Assembly: GCA_964441245.1 (NCBI GenBank)
Contig: CAYTVR010000411.1
Location: 1 to 5,347, forward strand
Length of the DNA stretch: 5,347 nt
Source: JALZUU01 sp964441245
GTDB taxonomy: Bacteria; Bacteroidota; Bacteroidia; Chitinophagales; Saprospiraceae
Reading direction: 5' to 3'
A program made the position numbers and the translations under genes. Every line of letters starts with the position of its first letter. Position 1 is the first letter of the stretch. The notes under the pieces were generated by a model, which saw only the letters and a list, made by a program, of their open reading frames with translations, searched no databases and was not told the DNA's origin. Below are positions 1-4,092 of this stretch, one piece after another.

Positions 1-60
1 GCCGGAGGCAACGATTAAATGCAGTTATAAGATATTGGATATCAGCGAATTAATTATGAG

Positions 61-225
61 TCAATATTTAAGCTTCACCCGTATGCGATAGTTATCGGAA
101 TTCGCGGGTCTGCCACCAAAGGTGTCACTATTCCACATCGCTAGTCCGATTTTTATTTTTAAATACAAGAAAAATGAATTTTGAATAGCGATACTATCAA
201 AATTCTTAGATTTAAAAAAATTCAT
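61..225 (-). other. Possible 54-codon ORF or coding-like repeat remnant
   Basis: Read on the minus strand, an ATG at 225-223 opens 54 codons ending at a TGA at 63-61. An internal ATG at 138-136 would give 25 codons. The last 25 residues look protein-like: they contain SDTFGGRPANSDNYRIRV and end KLKY, an alternating pattern that resembles the closing beta strand of an outer-membrane barrel. The first part (MNFFKSKNF, then FFLYLKIKI) is encoded by very A/T-rich DNA and looks like spacer translated by chance. G+C is 41 of 80 bases at 71-150 but only 15 of 90 at 151-240, so the coding-like block is compositionally distinct. It also holds two small palindromes, CGATA-GT-TATCG (86-97) and CACC-AAA-GGTG (114-124). 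It could be the 3' remnant of a decayed gene, a dispersed intergenic repeat, or a real small gene. I do not recognise a family. Confidence 0.28.
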
Positions 226-242
226 TAATTCACTAATTCATT
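219..242. repeat. Short tandem repeat, 3 x 8 bp
   Basis: Three adjacent 8-bp units read AATTCATT, AATTCACT and AATTCATT, at 219-226, 227-234 and 235-242. A further AATTCATG at 302-309 overlaps the rsmE start codon but is out of phase with the array. The repeat lies in the A/T-rich leader of rsmE. It is simple-sequence in character and no function can be assigned. Confidence 0.6.
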
Positions 243-306
243 CTCGAAACGAAGTGAAGATCCCGTTGTTAGGGAAACCGAAGGTCGGGAAATCATTTAA
301 TAATTC

Positions 307-1020
307 ATGCAACTTTTTTACACCAACAACATACAAGGAAATTACGCTTATTTAGCCGAAGATGAAGCACGTCATTGCATCCAAGTTTTACGGAAGCAAG
401 TCGGAGACATCTTACATTTTGTGGATGGAGTAGGAGGGCGATATGAAGGAGAAATCGTCGAAGCAGGTAAAAAAAAGTGTGTATTAAGTATCAAAAAAAA
501 GATAGAGTCGGACCCAGAGAGCAGGGTACAAGTGCAAATAGCCATTGCGCCAACAAAAAACATAGATCGCTTGGAATGGTTTTTAGAAAAATCAACGGAA
601 ATAGGGATCACGGAGATCACACCAATTTTATGTCAGCGTTCAGAGCGAAAAAGAATCCGAGTCGATCGTTTGCAAAGAAGAATTTTAGCTGCGATGAAAC
701 AATCACTACAAACTTTTTTACCTCAGCTAAATGAGTTAGAGCCTTTTGAAAAATTTCTAAATCGAATCAAAAATCAAGAAACAAACGTACAACGATTAAT
801 CGCACATTGTGAAGAAGGAAATGATACTCATTTAAAAGAAAAATATCAAGTAGGAAAAAACGTTATTGTATTGATCGGACCAGAAGGTGATTTTAGTCCA
901 AAAGAAATAAAAATGGCTCAAGCGGCTGGTTTCGAACCTATCCATCTTGGCACCAATCGATTAAGAACAGAAACCGCAGGAATTGTAGCCTGCCACATCA
1001 TTGCACTAAAAAATACTTGA
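307..1020 (+). CDS. rsmE: 16S rRNA (uracil(1498)-N3)-methyltransferase RsmE
   Basis: RsmE transfers a methyl group from S-adenosylmethionine to N3 of U1498 (E. coli numbering) in 16S rRNA of the small ribosomal subunit. The 237-residue product has the family's usual length. The N-terminal part (about 1-70) matches the PUA-like RNA-binding domain, with the typical early ARHCIQVLRK segment at 21-30. The SPOUT methyltransferase domain follows. Its signatures are KNIDRLEWFLEKSTEIG (84-100), ITPILCQRSERK (104-115), the cofactor-loop motif GPEGDFSPKEI (191-201) and the knot motif LGTNRLRTETAG (214-225). AAMKQS near 128-133 replaces the more common EQS-type segment, as I recall for Bacteroidota members. 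ATG 307 is chosen because MQLFY is a normal family start. Only an A/T-rich leader precedes it, without a Shine-Dalgarno sequence. The DUF4159 gene follows after 90 bp on the same strand, so the two are probably cotranscribed. All recognisable motifs are intact. Confidence 0.96.
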   Translation: MQLFYTNNIQGNYAYLAEDEARHCIQVLRKQVGDILHFVDGVGGRYEGEIVEAGKKKCVLSIKKKIESDPESRVQVQIAIAPTKNIDRLEWFLEKSTEIGITEITPILCQRSERKRIRVDRLQRRILAAMKQSLQTFLPQLNELEPFEKFLNRIKNQETNVQRLIAHCEEGNDTHLKEKYQVGKNVIVLIGPEGDFSPKEIKMAQAAGFEPIHLGTNRLRTETAGIVACHIIALKNT

Positions 1021-1022
1021 AT

Positions 1023-1047
1023 ACAACATAAATTTTAAACATGTTGT
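1023..1047 (+). other. Stem-loop in the rsmE-DUF4159 spacer
   Basis: ACAACAT (1023-1029) can pair with ATGTTGT (1041-1047) around an 11-nt loop, directly after the rsmE stop codon. No T-run follows, so it is not a convincing intrinsic terminator. It could be an RNA-processing or stability hairpin between cotranscribed genes. The spacer also has TTTAAACATG at 1034-1043 echoed by TTTAAACACATG at 1062-1073, the latter containing the palindrome GTTTAAAC. A 7-bp stem is within chance expectation for DNA this A/T-rich. Confidence 0.25.
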
Positions 1048-1110
1048 TGTACGAAGTAAAGTTTAAACACATGCTCAAATTACTAAAACATTAGCAACCA
1101 ATAAAATATC

Positions 1111-1773
1111 ATGAATCAAAAATATTTATTGATACTACTACTCACCATCAGTTTCGCCTTCACAAACACACCTAATGAAGGAAGCCTCAAAATGGGTTTA
1201 TTAAAATACAATGGAGGAGGAGACTGGTACGCCAATCCAACCGCACTTCCTAATTTAGCGACATTTTGTAATGATCAATTAAAGACAGATTTTGATACTG
1301 ATTATGCTACAGTAGAAGTGGGAAGCGCAGAATTATTCAATTACGCATTTGTCCATATGACTGGTCATGGGAATGTAGTTTTTTCAGATACAGAAGCAGA
1401 AAATCTTCGGAATTATTTACTCGCAGGAGGCTTCCTACACATAGATGATAACTATGGAATGGATCCTTATATCCGACCTGCCATGAAAAAAGTATTTCCT
1501 GAAGAAGAGTTTGTAGAACTACCTTTTGAGCATGAAGTATATCATCAAAAATTTAATTTTAAAAATGGATTGCCAAAAATTCATAAACACGATGATAGTC
1601 CATCACAAGGATTTGGATTGTTTTCTCAGGGAAGGTTAGTTTGTTTTTATTCTTATGAGTGTGATCTAGGAGATGGTTGGGAAGATCCAGATGTGCATAA
1701 AGATCCAGAAGAATTAAGACAAAAAGCCTTACAGATGGGAGCCAATATCATCCAATATATTTTTGCTCAATAG
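1111..1773 (+). CDS. Exported DUF4159 domain protein
   Basis: This is a 220-residue protein of the DUF4159 family, whose molecular function is not established; I recall the fold being placed with class I glutamine-amidotransferase-like domains. Residues 1-18 (a lysine at 4, then a leucine-rich core ending SFAFT) look like a Sec signal peptide. There is no lipobox cysteine, so a periplasmic location is inferred. The mature part is essentially one DUF4159 domain. Its motifs are LKYNGGGDWYANP (31-43), HMTGHGNVVFS (82-92), GGFLHIDDNYG (106-116), GLPKIHKHD (153-161), GRLVCFYSYECDLGDGWEDP (174-193) and ALQMGANIIQYIF (206-218). The histidine- and aspartate-rich conserved segments suggest a metal or ligand site, which is inference. 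ATG 1111 places the signal peptide correctly and follows an A/T-rich leader (ATAAAATATC). It lies 90 bp downstream of rsmE on the same strand. From memory, this pairing recurs in Bacteroidota; I could not verify that here. Confidence 0.93.
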   Translation: MNQKYLLILLLTISFAFTNTPNEGSLKMGLLKYNGGGDWYANPTALPNLATFCNDQLKTDFDTDYATVEVGSAELFNYAFVHMTGHGNVVFSDTEAENLRNYLLAGGFLHIDDNYGMDPYIRPAMKKVFPEEEFVELPFEHEVYHQKFNFKNGLPKIHKHDDSPSQGFGLFSQGRLVCFYSYECDLGDGWEDPDVHKDPEELRQKALQMGANIIQYIFAQ

Positions 1774-1786
1774 ACTAAATGATGAA

Positions 1787-1818
1787 GGTGTTTTAAACAA
1801 CTTCGATATTTAAACACC
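1787..1818 (+). terminator. Possible weak terminator hairpin after the DUF4159 gene
   Basis: GGTGTTT (1787-1793) pairs with AAACACC (1812-1818), 14 nt after the DUF4159 stop codon. The stem carries GGTG/CACC at its base, but the loop is long and no clean T-run follows (ATTCTAATCC). The position is right for the end of the rsmE-DUF4159 transcript. The structure is weaker than the terminator at 3436, so it may be only a 3'-end stabilising hairpin. Confidence 0.35.
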
Positions 1819-1884
1819 ATTCTAATCCTTGCTATAAATATGATTCAGCCCTAATTTTATTTAGTATTAAATAATTTTAGATTG

Positions 1885-2030
1885 AAGATTCCTATGCGAA
1901 AATGGCATGCAAATCTTAATGATGACTCAGATTACGCTGATTTTTTCCACGATCAAAGGGCGCATTAGTAAAGATATCTGCGCGATCTGAGCACTCAGTT
2001 CAGTCAGTCTTTTAAGACGACTTTTAAAGT
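1885..2030. repeat. Cluster of palindromic elements in a convergent spacer
   Basis: Four inverted repeats sit almost end to end. (1) AAGATT (1885-1890) and ATGC (1894-1897) pair with GCAT (1905-1908) and AATCTT (1912-1917), leaving a symmetric 3x3 internal loop. (2) CTCAGATTACGCTGAT (1926-1941) pairs with ATCTGCGCGATCTGAG (1976-1991) at 13 of 16 positions, across a 34-nt spacer. (3) GTCTT-TT-AAGAC spans 2007-2018. (4) ACTTT-T-AAAGT spans 2020-2030. Element 2 is G+C-richer than its surroundings and resembles REP-like dispersed intergenic repeats that I recall from Bacteroidota; this is memory, not a search. The cluster lies between the convergent DUF4159 and pspC genes, where repeats can settle without harming promoters. 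Whether it is mobile, transcribed or merely decayed cannot be told from one copy. Confidence 0.5.
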
Positions 2031-2114
2031 TATGGTGTTTTGAATTTCTTTGTCTATTGAGATAAGCCTAGAAAATTAGAGATGATTCATACCCTTCAAT
2101 TTTCATTTTGAAAA

Positions 2115-2330
2115 TCACTCCCAAATTTCAGTACGTTTACTTTTAATATAGTTTTTGATGTTTAACCAAAAAGCAACAAAAAGGTAAAAAATAATAGGAG
2201 AACCCAGAGCTACGAATGATATGTAAATGAAATAGATTCGTACCCTAGCAGAGGCAATTCCCATTTTTTCTCCGAGATAACTACAAACGCCAAAGGCTGA
2301 TTTTTCGAATATGCTTTTAATTTTTTCCAT
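2115..2330 (-). CDS. PspC domain membrane protein (short form)
   Basis: This 71-residue protein is essentially a single PspC domain, a family of small inner-membrane proteins named after the phage-shock response, in which E. coli PspC helps signal envelope stress. The N-terminal half carries FGVCSYLGEKMGI (13-25) and a VRIYFIY segment (30-36). It is followed by one long hydrophobic stretch (about 32-57) containing the typical GSPIIFYL. The tail is basic, then ends IWE. The start ATG at 2330-2328 gives the expected MEKIKSIFEKS opening. No Shine-Dalgarno sequence is seen. Many Bacteroidota carry such short PspC proteins, alone or near PadR-like regulators (family knowledge, not visible here). 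No pspA, pspB or pspF partner is in the window. It is transcribed toward the rsmE-DUF4159 unit. An inverted repeat with a nested palindrome lies just upstream and may be regulatory. Confidence 0.9.
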   Translation of the reverse strand: MEKIKSIFEKSAFGVCSYLGEKMGIASARVRIYFIYISFVALGSPIIFYLFVAFWLNIKNYIKSKRTEIWE

Positions 2331-2352
2331 GGCTTTCTATTTTGGATACTAA

Positions 2353-2435
2353 AAAAGAATGGGATTAAATTTCAATATTTCGTTAAAACAAAAGAGACAG
2401 CAATTAGTTGATAAGTATCAAAAATCCCATCTTTT
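2353..2435 (-). promoter_or_regulatory. Inverted repeat with nested palindrome upstream of pspC
   Basis: AAAAGAATGGGATT (2353-2366) is the inverse of AATCCCATCTTTT (2423-2435) apart from one bulged base; the uninterrupted core is ATGGGATT/AATCCCAT. Between the arms is the perfect palindrome TTGATA-AG-TATCAA (2408-2421), about 80 bp upstream of the pspC start. The palindrome could be an operator, and the longer repeat could fold in a pspC leader RNA. No convincing Bacteroidota promoter (TTG, then TAnnTTTG) was found next to it. Runs of A and T make such repeats fairly likely by chance, so regulatory function is inference. Confidence 0.3.
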
Positions 2436-2455
2436 GTAACTACTTTCAAGGAAAT

Positions 2456-2556
2456 TTAAAGTAATTGTACTAAATACCGCCCTAAAATAAAAAAAAAAAA
2501 GCTTTTTTGAAAGAATTAGGGCTTACTTAACATTGCTACTCATGGAGTTACTTTAA
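2456..2556. repeat. Nested inverted repeat around an A12 tract
   Basis: The outer arms TTAAAGTAA (2456-2464) and TTACTTTAA (2548-2556) match perfectly over 9 bp. Inside them, GCCCTAA (2479-2485) pairs with TTAGGGC (2516-2522). Innermost is the palindrome AAAAAAGCTTTTTT (2495-2508), which overlaps the A-run. The whole could fold as a long imperfect hairpin of about 100 nt, or be the remnant of a small inverted-repeat element. The outer match alone is not significant in A/T-rich DNA; the G+C-containing 7-bp inner stem is the better evidence. Confidence 0.3.
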
Positions 2557-2884
2557 GAATAAGTGAGTAATAGGTCAAAGCAAATAGAATATAATTTATG
2601 ACTAGCGATTTTGTAAAGGAACCCAATAGAGGTTTTGAAGCCAGTCGAGGAACACCCGTAAACTGATAGCCTTAACGATCATGGTGAGTTTGGTTTTAAA
2701 AGATCATTTGGACTTCATACAAATGATTTAGACACGCTCTTAGTCATAGACTCTCAGTGTTCCAAGGCTTATTAATTAATGGTTTCATAATCCTAAGCGA
2801 TACTTTTCTAGCAAAGTAACAATAACGTAAGGATACGCCTACTATTATAACAATAGACTTGTTTTTGTAGAAAACGTAAAACGC

Positions 2885-2904
2885 AATCTCAATTGAGATT
2901 TTTT
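2885..2904 (+). terminator. A/T-rich palindrome followed by T-run
   Basis: AATCTC-AATT-GAGATT (2885-2900) is a perfect 16-bp palindrome that continues into four more T residues (2901-2904), giving a T6 tail on the plus strand. This has the form of an intrinsic terminator, but the stem has only two G-C pairs and would be weak. No gene lies upstream on the plus strand. It may equally be an operator-like palindrome or a chance match. Confidence 0.25.
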
Positions 2905-3336
2905 AGCAATTTTATCAGGCGATTAATGTTAAAAAATGTACTTTTTAATATCACTGCTATTTTTTGATAAAACAACACCATTGTTAAATAATAAATATCA
3001 AAGTATAAAAATTACCCTTTTTGTGGTATTAAAAATCATTAATTTATACGTATTTTGTGTTTAAGTTGTAATTTAAAAACCATTTGAGTTACAATTTTTT
3101 AACTAAATTATTAACTATACATATCAAGATAAGAGAACTACACATCCTTTCTTTTGCTTTTAGTTAATATCCACATGTTGTCCCAAAACTGGAATTCACC
3201 TACTTAACAGGTTTTTATCTGTTAGTAATTTATGTTTGTTTGCATTAAACAAACAAATGTCCCTGTTGATTTGCTGACGCGAATCTATAATCCCATGTAA
3301 TCAATACAAAGACTATCAGAATAGTCTGTTCACAAT

Positions 3337-3360
3337 TCAATTACAAAATTTTGTAATTGA
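3337..3360. promoter_or_regulatory. 24-bp perfect palindrome
   Basis: The half TCAATTACAAAA (3337-3348) is followed without a gap by its exact reverse complement (3349-3360). With about two-thirds A+T, a gapless 12-bp arm is expected far less than once in a window this size, so it is probably selected or part of an element. As DNA it could be the operator of a dimeric regulator. As RNA it would form a long A/U stem with almost no loop. It sits 10 bp after another hairpin (3310-3327) and 76 bp before the terminator, but more than 700 bp from the nearest protein start. The half-site TTTTGTAA also occurs singly at 2432-2439 and 2609-2616. Confidence 0.6.
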
Positions 3361-3435
3361 CGAATTCGGAATTTTTGAGTTTAATCACATACCAATGAAG
3401 CTAATGTAAGAATACTTATTTTAGTTTCGAGATCA

Positions 3436-3465
3436 CCCGCTCGCGAGAGCGGGTTTTTTATTTTT
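3436..3465 (+). terminator. Strong intrinsic (Rho-independent) terminator
   Basis: CCCGCTC (3436-3442) pairs perfectly with GAGCGGG (3447-3453) around a GCGA tetraloop of the stable GNRA type. Six T residues (3454-3459) and then A and five more T residues follow. The stem is strikingly G+C-rich for this region. On the minus strand the hairpin is preceded by A residues and followed by no T-run, so it works only for plus-strand transcripts. No plus-strand gene ends nearby; the closest upstream is the DUF4159 gene, about 1.66 kb away. Confidence 0.87.
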
Positions 3466-3747
3466 AAAAAACCTCTAGTTATAGATTTCTCTAAGTAGGA
3501 AATGAAAGATTTCTATGAGTTAAAGTTGAAAATTAGGATGGGGGCAAAAAAAAATATTTAAAAGCTTGAAAATTTATCTATTCGACAATTTTTTTTTACT
3601 TTTATAAGATGATAAGGAAATTCTATTTAGAGTTTCATCTTCTATTAACAATCGAGTCAAAGGATTTCTAAGCATACATTAGTGAGAATTTCATTCTGAT
3701 TTTCTCCCTTCATTCTAATATTTAGTTCTAAACCCTTAAAACAATAT

Positions 3748-3768
3748 AAACACACTATGGTGTGTTTT
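3748..3768 (+). terminator. Hairpin with short T-tail
   Basis: AAACACAC (3748-3755) pairs with GTGTGTTT (3760-3767) around a TATG loop, and the T-run reaches 3768. The A-stem-T layout is nearly symmetrical, so it could act on either strand as a weak terminator. No gene ends next to it. It lies 325 bp before the LamG start and might limit read-through into that gene, which is inference. Stems of this size also arise by chance here. Confidence 0.3.
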
Positions 3769-3874
3769 CATAACTCTAATTCTAATTAAAGTTATAGATA
3801 AAGAAATCATAAGAAATCTATTATTGTTATTCTTTTCTTTTCCAAAAACCTAGATTGACCATTTTAAAGTAACA

Positions 3875-3890
3875 ACTTTGATCTCAAAGT
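3875..3890. promoter_or_regulatory. Operator-like palindrome upstream of the LamG gene
   Basis: ACTTTGA-TC-TCAAAGT is a perfect 7+2+7 inverted repeat, about 200 bp upstream of the LamG start. TTGACA follows at 3906-3911 and TATGCT at 3927-3932, but the 15-bp spacing is short for a sigma70-type promoter and the Bacteroidota -7 motif TAnnTTTG is absent. A regulator site is possible but unproven. Confidence 0.25.
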
Positions 3891-4092
3891 GAGTGTAAAT
3901 TCATTTTGACAAAAACATTTGGATTTTATGCTAATGAAGGAGTGGAATAATTTAGTTGGAACAAACCCTTTCCTTCTTTATGGATTTCAAAACAAATATA
4001 AGTAGTAAGCATGTATTCTATCTGAAAATAAAAATCTCGACACTTAATAAAATACAACAACTGATATTTCTCTAATTAAAAAATTACTAATA

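Larger units (their letters stand above)
3205..3465 (+). ncRNA. Candidate structured RNA ending at an orphan terminator
   Basis: A series of hairpins leads to a strong terminator on the plus strand with no protein frame between them. They are TAACAG/CTGTTA (3205-3224), TTTGTTTG/CAAACAAA (3235-3257, 7-nt loop), AGACTAT/ATAGTCT with a CAGA loop (3310-3327), the 24-bp palindrome (3337-3360), and the terminator stem (3436-3453). A TATGTTTG at 3231-3238 matches the Bacteroidota -7 promoter element TAnnTTTG, but no matching TTG was found about 20 bp upstream. The true 5' end is therefore unknown; a start near 3245 would give an RNA of roughly 215 nt. I could not match it to 6S, SRP, RNase P or tmRNA. 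It is an inference from the terminator. The alternative is a leftover terminator of a lost gene. Confidence 0.33.
2331..4092. other. 1.76-kb stretch without a recognisable protein gene
   Basis: No reading frame on either strand of this interval gives a credible protein. Short frames such as 2598-2666 (22 codons), 3175-3207 (10 codons) and 3934-4005 (23 codons) have no family features. The DNA is very A/T-rich, with a 12-base A-run at 2489-2500 and long A- and T-runs at about 3546-3554 and 3590-3597. Apart from entries listed separately, hairpins include ATCATTTG/CAAATGAT (2703-2727) and TTAAAAA/TTTTTAA (2929-2948). Stems of 7-8 bp are expected by chance at this composition. No tRNA T-loop, RNase P, SRP RNA or tmRNA signature was seen. 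The stretch separates the divergent pspC and LamG genes, so it must hold both promoters, but most of its length is unexplained. Confidence 0.75.

Noticed and set aside
1..91. Possible 3' end of an upstream gene; frames 1, 2 and 3 stop at 16, 89 and 51
   Set aside because: Too little sequence to choose a frame and no family-specific residues are visible.
372..620. 82-codon minus-strand frame inside rsmE
   Set aside because: It is antisense to conserved rsmE coding sequence and its product shows no family features.
477..734. 85-codon plus-strand frame inside rsmE
   Set aside because: It is a frame-shifted reading of rsmE, whose true frame carries all the SPOUT motifs.
2600..2609. GACTAGCGAT here is the inverse of ATCGCTAGTC at 137-146, suggesting two copies of one element
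   Set aside because: The match stops after 10 bp, and several inverted 10-mer matches are expected by chance in a window of this size.
2598..2666. 22-codon frame (MTSDFVKEPNRGF...) on the plus strand
   Set aside because: It is very short, has an in-frame stop two codons upstream, no recognisable features and no promoter evidence.
2703..2727. 8-bp hairpin ATCATTTG/CAAATGAT
   Set aside because: By a rough hand estimate, about two such stems with short loops are expected by chance in 5.3 kb of this composition, and nothing near it needs a hairpin.
3278..3300. GACGCGAATCTATAATCCC, reminiscent of a tRNA T-arm
   Set aside because: The T-loop consensus is absent and no acceptor or anticodon stem can be paired around it.
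3934..4005. 23-codon frame in phase with the LamG gene, a possible alternative start or leader peptide
   Set aside because: A TAG at 4003 and a further in-phase stop separate it from ATG 4093, which already begins with a proper signal peptide.
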